64,000 nt of DNA from Xylocopa sonorina (taxonomy: Eukaryota > Arthropoda > Insecta > Hymenoptera > Apidae): the NCBI RefSeq assembly GCF_050948175.1, contig NW_027490128.1, positions 1,240,001 to 1,304,000 on the forward strand. Reading direction: 5' to 3'. The position numbers were made by a program, and so were the translations under genes. This document shows positions 25,066 to 39,000 of the stretch, piece after piece. Position 1 is the stretch's first letter; each line of letters begins with the position of its first letter. Below the pieces are notes generated by a model. That model was given only the letters and a program-made list of their open reading frames with translations. It searched no databases and had not been told where the DNA came from.

Positions 25066-27850
25066 ATGAATGTAAATGCGACACTTACTTGCTAGGAAAT
25101 AGCGTTTGCAGATGTCTACGTATCGAAGCAATAGAGTTCAAATGCTTCTTAAAAAAGAGATATTGCATCTCTTATCTATGTTTCATGGTAAGATATAATA
25201 TGATTTGCGAAGTGTCATGTATTCCTCGTCTACACTTCAAATGAATGCAAATGCGACACTTCCTCGCTAGGAAATAGCGTCCGCAAATGTCTACCTATCG
25301 TAGCAATAGAGTTCTAATGCTTGTTAAAACGCGATATCGCATCTGATTTCTATGTTTCATGGTAAGATATAATATGATTTGCGAAGTGTCATGTACTCCT
25401 CGTCTACACTTCAAATGAATGTAAATGCGACACTTCCTCGCTAGGAAATAGCGTCCGCAAATGTCTACCTATCGTAGCAATAGAGTTCTAATGCTTCTTA
25501 AAACGCGATATCGCATCTCATTTCTATGTTTCATGGTAAGATATAATATGATTTGCGAAGTGTTATGCATTCCTCGTCTACACTTCAAATGAATGTAAAT
25601 GCGACACTCCCTTGCAAGGAAATAGCGTTTGCAGATGTCTACGTATCGTAGCAATAGAGTTCAAATGCTTCTTAAAACGAGATATTGCATCTCATATCTA
25701 TGTTTCATGATAAGATATAATATTCATTGCGAAGTGATATGCATTCCTCGTCTACGATTCAAATGAATGTAAATGCGACTCTTCCTTGCAAGGAAATAGC
25801 GCTTGCAGATGTCTGCGTATCGTAGCAATAGAGTTCTTATGATTCTTAAAACGCGATATCGCATCTCATTTCTATGTTTCATGATAAGATATAATATTCG
25901 TTGCGAAGTGTTATGCATTCCTCGTCTACGATTCAAATGAATGTAAATGCGACACTTCCTTGCAAGGAAATAGCGTTTGCAGATGTCTACGTATCGTTGC
26001 AATAGAGTTCTTATGATTCTTAAACGCGATATCGCATCTCATTTCTATGTTTCATGGTAAGATATAATATGATTTGCGAAGTGTCATGTAGTCCTCGTTT
26101 ACACTTCAAATGAATGTAAATGCGACACTTCGTTGCTAGGAAATAGCGTTTGCAGATGTCTACGTATCGAAGCAATAGAGTTCAAAAGCTTCTTAAAACA
26201 AGATATCGCATCTCATTTCTATGTTTCATGATAAGATGTAATATTCATTGCGAAGTGTTATGTATTCCTCGCCTACACTTCAAATGAATGTAAATGCGAC
26301 ACTTACTTGCTAGGAAATAGCGTTTGCAGATGTCTACGTATCGAAGCAATAGAGTTCAAATGCTTCTTAAAACGCGATATCGCATCTCATTTCTATGTCT
26401 CATGGTAAGATATAATATGATTTGCGAAGTGTTATGTATTCCTCGTCTACACTTCAAATGAATGTAAATGCGACACTTCCTTGCAAGGAAATAGCGTTTG
26501 CAGATGTCTACGTATCGTAGCAATAGATTTCTGACGCTTCTTAAAACGCGATATTGCATCTCATTTCTATGTTTCATGGTAAGATATAATATGATTTGCG
26601 AAGTGTCATGTATTCCTCGTCTACACTTCAAATGAATGTAAATGCGACACTCCCTTGCAAGGAAATAGCGTTTGCAGATGTCTACGTATCGTAGCAATAG
26701 AGTTGAAATGCTTCTTAAAACGAGATATTGCATCTCATATCTATGTTTCATGATAAGATATAATATTCATTGCGAAGTGATATGCATTCCTCGTCTACGA
26801 TTCAAATGAATGTAAATGCGACACTTCCTTGCAAGGAAATAGTGTTTGCAGATGTCTGCGTATCGTAGCAATAGAGTTCTTATGATTCTTAAAACGCGAT
26901 ATCGCATCTCATTTCTATGTTTCATGATAAGATTTAATATTCGTTGCGAAGTATCACGTATTCCTCGTCTACACTTCAAATGAATGTAAATGCGACACTT
27001 CCTTGCTAGGAAACAGCGTCTGCAGATGTCTACGTATCGTAGCAATAGAGTTCATATGATTCTTAAAACGAGATATTGCATCTCATATCTATGTTTCCTG
27101 ATAAGATATAATATTCATTGCGAAGTGTTATGCATTCCTCGTCTACGATTCAAATGAATGTAAATGCGACACGTCCTTGCAAGGGAATAGCGTTTGCAGA
27201 TGTCTACGTATCGTAGCAATAGAGTTCATATGATTCTTAAAACGCGATATCGCATCTCATTTCTATGTTTCATGGTAAGATATAACATGATTTGCGAAGT
27301 GTTATGTATTCCTCGTCTACACTTCAAATGAATGTGAATGCGATACTTCCTCGCTAGGAAATAGCGTTTGCAGATGTCTACGTATCGTAGCAATAGCTTC
27401 CTAATGCTTCTTAAAACGCGATATCGAATCTCATTTCTATGTTTCATGGTAAGATATAATATGATTTGCGAAGTATCACGTATTCCTCGTCTACACTTCA
27501 AATGAATGTAAATGCGACACTTCCTTGCTAGGAAACAGCGTCTGCAGATGTCTACGTATCGTAGCAATAGAGTTCATATGATTCTTAAAACGAGATATTG
27601 CATCTCATATCCATGTTTCCTGATAAGATATAATATTCATTGCGAAGTGTTATGCATTCCTCGTCTACGATTCAAATGAATGTAAATGCGACACGTCCTT
27701 GCAAGGGAATAGCGTTTGCAGATGTCTACGTATCGTAGCAATAGAGTTCATATGATTCTTAAAACGCGATATCGCATCTCATTTCTATGTTTCATGGTAA
27801 GATATAACATGATTTGCGAAGTGTTATGTATTCCTCGTCTACACTTCAAA
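25066..27850. repeat. Block III unit 1 (16 monomers)
   Basis: The sequence at 27,850 resumes what was seen at 25,066 (CGACACTTACTTGCTAGG, then AAAAAAGAGATATTGC), defining a 2,784-bp unit. Relative to the later units it lacks one monomer around 26,350, where the CACTGCAAACGAATG monomer present at 29,235, 33,932 and 37,238 is absent. Confidence 0.82.
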
Positions 27851-28002
27851 TGAATGTAAATGCGACACTTACTTGCTAGGAAATAGCGTTTGCAGATGTC
27901 TACGTATCGAAGCAATAGAGTTCAAATGCTTCTTAAAAAAGAGATATTGCATCTCTTATCTATGTTTCATGGTAAGATATAATATGATTTGCGAAGTGTC
28001 AT

Positions 28003-31000
28003 GTATTCCTCGTCTACACTTCAAATGAATGCAAATGCGACACTTCCTCGCTAGGAAATAGCGTCCGCAAATGTCTACCTATCGTAGCAATAGAGTTCTA
28101 ATGCTTGTTAAAACGCGATATCGCATCTCATTTCTATGTTTCATGGTAAGATATAATATGATTTGCGAAGTGTCATGTACTCCTCGTCTACACTTCAAAT
28201 GAATGTAAATGCGACACTTCCTCGCTAGGAAATAGCGTCCGCAAATGTCTACCTATCGTAGCAATAGAGTTCTAATGCTTCTTAAAACGCGATATCGCAT
28301 CTCATTTCTATGTTTCATGGTAAGATATAATATGATTTGCGAAGTGTTATGCATTCCTCGTCTACACTTCAAATGAATGTAAATGCGACACTCCCTTGCA
28401 AGGAAATAGCGTTTGCAGATGTCTACGTATCGTAGCAATAGAGTTCAAATGCTTCTTAAAACGAGATATTGCATCTCATATCTATGTTTCATGATAAGAT
28501 ATAATATTCATTGCGAAGTGATATGCATTCCTCGTCTACGATTCAAATGAATGTAAATGCGACTCTTCCTTGCAAGGAAATAGCGTTTGCAGATGTCTGC
28601 GTATCGTAGCAATAGAGTTCTTATGATTCTTAAAACGCGATATCGCATCTCATTTCTATGTTTCATGATAAGATATAATATTCGTTGCGAAGTGTTATGC
28701 ATTCCTCGTCTACGATTCAAATGAATGTAAATGCGACACTTCCTTGCAAGGAAATAGCGTTTGCAGATGTCTACGTATCGTAGCAATAGAGTTCTTATGA
28801 TTCTTAAACGCGATATCGCATCTCATTTCTATGTTTCATGGTAAGATATAATATGATTTGCGAAGTGTCATGTAGTCCTCGTTTACACTTCAAATGAATG
28901 TAAATGCGACACTTCGTTGCTAGGAAATAGCGTTTGCAGATGTCTACGTATCGAAGCAATAGAGTTCAAAAGCTTCTTAAAACAAGATATCGCATCTCAT
29001 TTCTATGTTTCATGATAAGATGTAATATTCATTGCGAAGTGTTATGTATTCCTCGCCTACACTTCAAATGAATGTAAATGCGACACTTACTTGCTAGGAT
29101 ATAGCGTTTGCAGATGTCTACGTATCGAAGCAATAGAGTTCAAATGCTTCTTAAAACGCGATATCGCATCTCATTTCTATGTTTCATGGCAAGATATAAT
29201 ATGATTTGCGAAGTGTCATGTTTTCCTCGTCTACACTGCAAACGAATGTAAATGCGACACTTCCTTGCAAGGAAATAGCGTTTGCAAATTTCTACCTATC
29301 GTACCAATAGTGTTCTAATGCTTCTTAAAACGCGATATCGAATCTCATTTCTATGTTTCATGGTAAGATATAATATGATGTGCGAAGTGTCATGTATTCC
29401 TCGTCTGTACTTCAAATGAATGTAAATGCGACACTTCCTTGCAAGGAAATAGCGTTTGCAGATGTCTACGTATCGTAGCAATAGATTTCTGACGCTTCTT
29501 AAAACGCGATATTGCATCTCATTTCTATGTTTCATGGTAAGATATAATATGATTTGCGAAGTGTCATGTATTCCTCGTCTACACTTCAAATGAATGTAAA
29601 TGCGACACTCCCTTGCAAGGAAATAGCGTTTGCAGATGTCTACGTATCGTAGCAATAGAGTTGAAATGCTTCTTAAAACGAGATATTGCATCTCATATCT
29701 ATGTTTCATGATAAGATATAATATTCATTGCGAAGTGATATGCATTCCTCGTCTACGATTCAAATGAATGTAAATGCGACACTTCCTTGCAAGGAAATAG
29801 TGTTTGCAGATGTCTGCGTATCGTAGCAATAGAGTTCTTATGATTCTTAAAACGCGATATCGCATCTCATTTCTATGTTTCATGATAAGATTTAATATTC
29901 GTTGCGAAGTATCACGTATTCCTCGTCTACACTTCAAATGAATGTAAATGCGACACTTCCTTGCTAGGAAACAGCGTCTGCAGATGTCTACGTATCGTAG
30001 CAATAGAGTTCATATGATTCTTAAAACGAGATATTGCATCTCATATCTATGTTTCCTGATAAGATATAATATTCATTGCGAAGTGTTATGCATTCCTCGT
30101 CTACGATTCAAATGAATGTAAATGCGACACGTCCTTGCAAGGGAATAGCGTTTGCAGATGTCTACGTATCGTAGCAATAGAGTTCATATGATTCTTAAAA
30201 CGCGATATCGCATCTCATTTCTATGTTTCATGGTAAGATATAACATGATTTGCGAAGTGTTATGTATTCCTCGTCTACACTTCAAATGAATGTGAATGCG
30301 ATACTTCCTCGCTAGGAAATAGCGTTTGCAGATGTCTACGTATCGTAGCAATAGCTTCCTAATGCTTCTTAAAACGCGATATCGAATCTCATTTCTATGT
30401 TTCATGGTAAGATATAATATGATTTGCGAAGTATCACGTATTCCTCGTCTACACTTCAAATGAATGTAAATGCGACACTTCCTTGCTAGGAAACAGCGTC
30501 TGCAGATGTCTACGTATCGTAGCAATAGAGTTCATATGATTCTTAAAACGAGATATTGCATCTCATATCCATGTTTCCTGATAAGATATAATATTCATTG
30601 CGAAGTGTTATGCATTCCTCGTCTACGATTCAAATGAATGTAAATGCGACACGTCCTTGCAAGGGAATAGCGTTTGCAGATGTCTACGTATCGTAGCAAT
30701 AGAGTTCATATGATTCTTAAAACGCGATATCGCATCTCATTTCTATGTTTCATGGTAAGATATAACATGATTTGCGAAGTGTTATGTATTCCTCGTCTAC
30801 ACTTCAAATGAATGTGAATGCGATACTTCCTCGCTAGGAAATAGCGTTTGCAGATGTCTACGTATCATAGCAATAGCTTTCTAATGCTTCTTAAAACGCG
30901 ATATCGAATCTCATTTCTATGTTTCATGGTAAGATATAATATGATTTGCGAAGTGTCATGTATTTCTCTTCTACACTTCAAATGAATGTAAATGCGACAC

Positions 31001-32700
31001 TTCCTTGCAAGGAAATAGCGTTTGCAGATGTCTACGTATCGAAGCAATAGATTTCTTATGATTCTTAAAACGCTATATTGCATCTCATTTCTACGTTTCA
31101 TGGTAAGATATAATATTCATTGCGAAGTGTTATGCATTCCTCGTCTACGCTTCAAATGAATGTGAATGCGACACTTCCTCGCTAGGAAATAGCGTTTGCA
31201 GATATCTACGTATCGTAGCAATAGAGTTCTAACGCTTCTTAAAACGCGATATCGCATCTCATTTCTATGTTACATAGTAAGATATAATATGATTCGCGAC
31301 GTATTATGTATACCTCGTCTACACTTCAAATGAATGTGAATGCCACACTTCCTCGCTAGGAAATTGCGTTTGCAGATGTCTACGTATCGTAGCAATGGAA
31401 TTCTAATGCTTCTTAAAACGCGATATCGCATCTCATTTCTATGTTTCATGGTAAGATATAATATGATTTGCGAAGTGTCATGTATTCCACGTCTACACTT
31501 CAAATGAATGCAAATGCGATACTACCTTGCAAGGAAATAGCGTTTGCAGATATCTAGGTATCGTAGCAATAGAGTTCTAATGCTACTTAAAACGCGATAT
31601 CGCATCTCATTTCTATGTTTCATGGTAAGATATAACATGATTTGCGAAGTGTTATGTATTCCTCGTCTACACTTCAAATGAATGTAAATGCGACACTTCC
31701 TTGCAAGGAAATAGCGATTGCAGATGTCTACGTATCGTAGCAGTAGAGTTCATATGATTCCTAAAACGCGATATCGCATCTCATTTCTATGTTTCATGGT
31801 AAGATATAACATGATTTGCGAAGTGTTATGTATTCCTCGTCTACACTTCAAATGAATGTGAATGCGAAACTTCCTCGCTAGGAAATAGCGTTTGCAGATG
31901 TCTACGTATCGTAGCAATAGCTTTCTAATGCTTCTTAAAACGCGATATCGAATCTCATTTCTATGTTTCATGGTAAGATATAATATGATTTGCGAAGTGT
32001 TATGTATTCCTCGTCTACACTTCAAATGAATGTAAATGCGACACTTCCTCGCTAGGAAATGGCGTTTGCAGATGTCTACGTATCGAAGCAATAGAGTTCA
32101 AATGCTTCTTAAAACGCGATATCGCATCTCATTTCTATGTTTCATGGTAAGATATAATATGATTTGCGAAGTGTTATGTAGTCCTCGTCTACACTTCAAA
32201 TGAATGTAAATGCGACACTTCGTTGCTAGGAAATAGCGTTTGCAGATGTCTACGTATCGAAGCAATAGAGTTCAAATGCTTCTTACAACGAGATATTGCA
32301 TCTCTTACCTATGTCTCATGATAAGATATTATATTCTTTGCGAAGTGTTATGCATTCCTCGTCTACGATTCAAGTGAATGTAAATGCGACACTACCTTGC
32401 AAGGAAATAGCTTTTGCAGATGTCTACGTATCGAAGCAATAGAGTTCAAATGCTTCTTAAAACGAGATATTGCATCTCATATCTATGTTTCTTGATAAGA
32501 TATAATATTAATTGCGAAGTGTTATGCATTCCTCGTCTACGTTTCAAATGAATGTAAATGCGACACTTCCTTGCAAGGAAATAGAGTTTGCAGATGTCTA
32601 CGTATCGTAGCAATAGAGCTCTAATGCTTCTTAAAAGGCGATATCGCATCTCATTTCTATGTTTCATGGTAAGATATAATATGATTTGCGAAGTGTCATG
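28003..32700. repeat. Block III unit 2 (27 monomers, longest form)
   Basis: The sequence at 32,700 resumes that at 28,003, a 4,697-bp step. Its right half (about 30,700-32,680) contains AACGCTATATTGC, TGTTACATAGTAAG, GATTCGCGACG and GATATTATATTC, and is found again only at about 38,700-40,340, so units 1 and 3 lack it. Confidence 0.85.
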
Positions 32701-35700
32701 TATTCCTCGTCTACACTTCAAATGAATGCAAATGCGACACTTCCTCGCTAGGAAATAGCGTCCGCAAATGTCTAACTATCGTAGCAATAGAGTTCTAATG
32801 CTTGTTAAAACGCGATATCGCATCTCATTTCTATGTTTCATGGTAAGATATAATATGATTTGCGAAGTGTCATGTACTCCTCGTCTACACTTCAAATGAA
32901 TGTAAATGCGACATTTCCTCGCTAGGAAATAGCGTCCGCAAATGTCTACCTATCGTAGCAATAGAGTTCTAATGCTTCTTAAAACGCGATATCGCATCTC
33001 ATTTCTATGTTTCATGGTAAGATATAATATGATTTGCGAAGTGTTATGCATTCCTCGTCTACACTTCAAATGAATGTAAATGCTACACTCCCTTGCAAGG
33101 AAATAGCGTTTGCAGATGTCTACGTATCGTAGCAATAGAGTTCAAATGCTTCTTAAAACGAGATATTGCATCTCATATCTATGTTTCATGATAAGATATA
33201 ATATTCATTGCGAAGTGATATGCATTCCTCGTCTACGATTCAAATGAATGTAAATGCGACTCTTCCTTGCAAGGAAATAGCGTTTGCAGATGTCTGCGTA
33301 TCGTAGCAATAGAGTTCTTATGATTCTTAAAACGCGATATCGCATCTCATTTCTATGTTTCATGATAAGATATAATATTCGTTGCGAAGTGTTATGCATT
33401 CCTCGTCTACGATTCAAATGAATGTAAATGCGACACTTCCTTGCAAGGAAATAGCGTTTGCAGATGTCTACATATCGTAGCAATAGAGTTCTTATGATTC
33501 TTAAACGCGATATCGCATCTCATTTCTATGTTTCACGGTAAGATATAATATGATTTGCGAAGTGTCATGTAGTCCTCGTTTACACTTCAAATGAATGTAA
33601 ATGCGACACTTCGTTGCTAGGAAATAGCGTTTGCAGATGTCTACGTATCGAAGCAATAGAGTTCAAAAGCTTCTTAAAACAAGATATCGCATCTCATTTC
33701 TATGTTTCATGATAAGATGTAATATTCATTGCGAAGTGTTATGTATTCCTCGCCTACACTTCAAATGAATGTAAATGCGACACTTACTTGCTAGGAAATA
33801 GCGTTTGCAGATGTCTACGTATCGAAGCAATAGAGTTCAAATGCTTCTTAAAACGCGATATCGCATCTCATTTCTATGTTTCATGGTAAGATATAATATG
33901 ATTTGCGAAGTGTCATGTTTTCCTCGTCTACACTGCAAACGAATGTAAATGCGACACTTCCTTGCAAGGAAATAGCGTTTGCAAATTTCTACCTATCGTA
34001 CCAATAGTGTTCTAATGCTTCTTAAAACGCGATATCGAATCTCATTTCTATGTTTCATGGTAAGATATAATATGATGTGCGAAGTGTCATGTATTCCTCG
34101 TCTGTACTTCAAATGAATGTAAATGCGACACTTCCTTGCAAGGAAATAGCGTTTGCAGATGTCTACGTATCGTAGCAATAGATTTCTGACGCTTCTTAAA
34201 ACGCGATATTGCATCTCATTTCTATGTTTCATGGTAAGATATAATATGATTTGCGAAGTGTCATGTATTCCTCGTCTACACTTCAAATGAATGTAAATGC
34301 GACACTCCCTTGCAAGGAAATAGCGTTTGCAGATGTCTACGTATCGTACCAATAGAGTTGAAATGCTTCTTAAAACGAGATATTGCATCTCATATCTATG
34401 TTTCATGATAAGATATAATATTCATTGCGAAGTGATATGCATTCCTCGTCTACGATTCAAATGAATGTAAATGCGACACTTCCTTGCAAGGAAATAGTGT
34501 TTGCAGATGTCTGCGTATCGTAGCAATAGAGTTCTTATGATTCTTAAAACGCGATATCGCATCTCATTTCTATGTTTCATGATAAGATTTAATATTCGTT
34601 GCGAAGTATCACGTATTCCTCGTCTACACTTCAAATGAATGTAAATGCGACACTTCCTTGCTAGGAAACAGCGTCTGCAGATGTCTACGTATCGTAGCAA
34701 TAGAGTTCATATGATTCTTAAAACGAGATATTGCATCTCATATCTATGTTTCCTGATAAGATATAATATTCATTGCGAAGTGTTATGCATTCCTCGTCTA
34801 CGATTCAAATGAATGTAAATGCGACACGTCCTTGCAAGGGAATAGCGTTTGCAGATGTCTACGTATCGTAGCAATAGAGTTCATATGATTCTTAAAACGC
34901 GATATCGCATCTCATTTCTATGTTTCATGGTAAGATATAACATGATTTGCGAAGTGTTATGTATTCCTCGTCTACACTTCAAATGAATGTGAATGCGATA
35001 CTTCCTCGCTAGGAAATAGCGTTTGCAGATGTCTACGTATCGTAGCAATAGCTTCCTAATGCTTCTTAAAACGCGATATCGAATCTCATTTCTATGTTTC
35101 ATGGTAAGATATAATATGATTTGCGAAGTATCACGTATTCCTCGTCTACACTTCAAATGAATGTAAATGCGACACTTCCTTGCTAGGAAACAGCGTCTGC
35201 AGATGTCTACGTATCGTAGCAATAGAGTTCATATGATTCTTAAAACGAGATATTGCATCTCATATCCATGTTTCCTGATAAGATATAATATTCATTGCGA
35301 AGTGTTATGCATTCCTCGTCTACGATTCAAATGAATGTAAATGCGACACGTCCTTGCAAGGGAATAGCGTTTGCAGATGTCTACGTATCGTAGCAATAGA
35401 GTTCTTATGATTCTTAAAACGCGATATCGCATCTCATTTCTATGTTTCATGATAAGATATAATATTCGTTGCGAAGTGTTATGCATTCCTCGTCCACGCT
35501 TCAAATGAATGTAAATGCGACACTTCCTTGCAAGGAAATAGCGTTTGCAGATGTCTACGTATCGTAGCAATACAGTTCTTATGATTCTTAAAACGCGATA
35601 TCGGAACTCATTTCTATGTTTCATGGTAAGATACAATATGATTTGCGAAGTGTTATGTATTCCTCGTCTACACTTCAAATGAATGTAAATGCGACACTTC

Positions 35701-36006
35701 GTTGCTAGGAAATAGCGTTTGCAGATGTCTACGTATCGAAGCAATAGAGTTCAAAAGCTTCTTAAAACAAGATATCGCATCTCATTTCTATGTTTCATGA
35801 TAAGATGTAATATTCATTGCGAAGTGTTATGTATTCCTCGCCTACACTTCAAATGAATGTAAATGCGACACTTACTTGCTAGGAAATAGCGTTTGCAGAT
35901 GTCTACGTATCGAAGCAATAGAGTTCAAATGCTTCTTAAAAAAGAGATATTGCATCTCTTATCTATGTTTCATGGTAAGATATAATATGATTTGCGAAGT
36001 GTCATG
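32700..36006. repeat. Block III unit 3 (19 monomers, recombinant)
   Basis: It matches unit 2 up to about 35,402, then switches to sequence matching 24,615-25,220 at offset 10,787 (CGTCCACGCTTC, then CGGAACTCATTTC). It is therefore a mosaic joining the left part of unit 2 to the segment seen before unit 1. The next unit begins at about 36,006. Confidence 0.82.
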
Positions 36007-39000
36007 TATTCCTCGTCTACACTTCAAATGAATGCAAATGCGACACTTCCTCGCTAGGAAATAGCGTCCGCAAATGTCTACCTATCGTAGCAATAGAGTT
36101 CTAATGCTTGTTAAAACGCGATATCGCATCTCATTTCTATGTTTCATGGTAAGATATAATATGATTTGCGAAGTGTCATGTACTCCTCGTCTACACTTCA
36201 AATGAATGTAAATGCGACATTTCCTCGCTAGGAAATAGCGTCCGCAAATGTCTACCTATCGTAGCAATAGAGTTCTAATGCTTCTTAAAACGCGATATCG
36301 CATCTCATTTCTATGTTTCATGGTAAGATATAATATGATTTGCGAAGTGTTATGCATTCCTCGTCTACACTTCAAATGAATGTAAATGCGACACTCCCTT
36401 GCAAGGAAATAGCGTTTGCAGATGTCTACGTATCGTAGCAATAGAGTTCAAATGCTTCTTAAAACGAGATATTGCATCTCATATCTATGTTTCATGATAA
36501 GATATAATATTCATTGCGAAGTGATATGCATTCCTCGTCTACGATTCAAATGAATGTAAATGCGACTCTTCCTTGCAAGGAAATAGCGTTTGCAGATGTC
36601 TGCGTATCGTAGCAATAGAGTTCTTATGATTCTTAAAACGCGATATCGCATCTCATTTCTATGTTTCATGATAAGATATAATATTCGTTGCGAAGTGTTA
36701 TGCATTCCTCGTCTACGATTCAAATGAATGTAAATGCGACACTTCCTTGCAAGGAAATAGCGTTTGCAGATGTCTACGTATCGTAGCAATAGAGTTCTTA
36801 TGATTCTTAAACGCGATATCGCATCTCATTTCTATGTTTCATGGTAAGATATAATATGATTTGCGAAGTGTCATGTAGTCCTCGTTTACACTTCAAATGA
36901 ATGTAAATGCGACACTTCGTTGCTAGGAAATAGCGTTTGCAGATGTCTACGTATCGAAGCAATAGAGTTCAAAAGCTTCTTAAAACAAGATATCGCATCT
37001 CATTTCTATGTTTCATGATAAGATGTAATATTCATTGCGAAGTGTTATGTATTCCTCGCCTACACTTCAAATGAATGTAAATGCGACACTTACTTGCTAG
37101 GAAATAGCGTTTGCAGATGTCTACGTATCGAAGCAATAGAGTTCAAATGCTTCTTAAAACGCGATATCGCATCTCATTTCTATGTTTCATGGTAAGATAT
37201 AATATGATTTGCGAAGTGTCATGTTTTCCTCGTCTACACTGCAAACGAATGTAAATGCGACACTTCCTTGCAAGGAAATAGCGTTTGCAAATTTCTACCT
37301 ATCGTACCAATAGTGTTCTAATGCTTCTTAAAACGCGATATCGAATCTCATTTCTATGTTTCATGGTAAGATATAATATGATGTGCGAAGTGTCATGTAT
37401 TCCTCGTCTGTACTTCAAATGAATGTAAATGCGACACTTCCTTGCAAGGAAATAGCGTTTGCAGATGTCTACGTATCGTAGCAATAGATTTCTGACGGTT
37501 CTTAAAACGCGATATTGCATCTCATTTCTATGTTTCATGGTAAGATATAATATGATTTGCGAAGTGTCATGTATTCCTCGTCTACACTTCAAATGAATGT
37601 AAATGCGACACTCCCTTGCAAGGAAATAGCGTTTGCAGATGTCTACGTATCGTAGCAATAGAGTTGAAATGCTTCTTAAAACGAGATATTGCATCTCATA
37701 TCTATGTTTCATGATAAGATATAATATTCATTGCGAAGTGATATGCGTTCCTCGTCTACGATTCAAATGAATGTAAATGCGACACTTCCTTGCAAGGAAA
37801 TAGTGTTTGCAGATGTCTGCGTATCGTAGCAATAGAGTTCTTATGATTCTTAAAACGCGATATCGCATCTCATTTCTATGCTTCATGATAAGATTTAATA
37901 TTCGTTGCGAAGTATCACGTATTCCTCGTCTACACTTCAAATGAATGTAAATGCGACACTTCCTTGCTAGGAAACAGCGTCTGCAGATGTCTACGTATCG
38001 TAGCAATAGAGTTCATATGATTCTTAAAACGAGATATTGCATCTCATATCTATGTTTCCTGATAAGATATAATATTCATTGCGAAGTGTTATGCATTCCT
38101 CGTCTACGATTCAAATGAATGTAAATGCGACACGTCCTTGCAAGGGAATAGCGTTTGCAGATGTCTACGTATCGTAGCAATAGAGTTCATATGATTCTTA
38201 AAACGCGATATCGCATCTCATTTCTATGTTTCATGGTAAGATATAACATGATTTGCGAAGTGTTATGTATTCCTCGTCTACACTTCAAATGAATGTGAAT
38301 GCGATACTTCCTCGCTAGGAAATAGCGTTTGCAGATGTCTACGTATCGTAGCAATAGCTTCCTAATGCTTCTTAAAACGCGATATCGAATCTCATTTCTA
38401 TGTTTCATGGTAAGATATAATATGATTTGCGAAGTATCACGTATTCCTCGTCTACACTTCAAATGAATGTAAATGCGACACTTCCTTGCTAGGAAACAGC
38501 GTCTGCAGATGTCTACGTATCGTAGCAATAGAGTTCATATGATTCTTAAAACGAGATATTGCATCTCATATCCATGTTTCCTGATAAGATATAATATTCA
38601 TTGCGAAGTGTTATGCATTCCTCGTCTACGATTCAAATGAATGTAAATGCGACACGTCCTTGCAAGGGAATAGCGTCTGCAGATGTCTACGTATCGTAGC
38701 AATAGAGTTCATATGATTCTTAAAACGCGATATCGCACCTCATTTCTATGTTTCATGGTAAGATATAACATGATTTGCGAAGTGTTATGTATTCCTCGTC
38801 TACACTTCAAATGAATGTGAATGCGATACTTCCTCGCTAGGAAATAGCGTTTGCAGATGTCTACGTATCATAGCAATAGCTTTCTAATGCTTCTTAAAAC
38901 GCGATATCGAATCTCATTTCTATGTTTCATGGTAAGATATAATATGATTTGCGAAGTGTCATGTATTTCTCTTCTACACTTCAAATGAATGTAAATGCGA

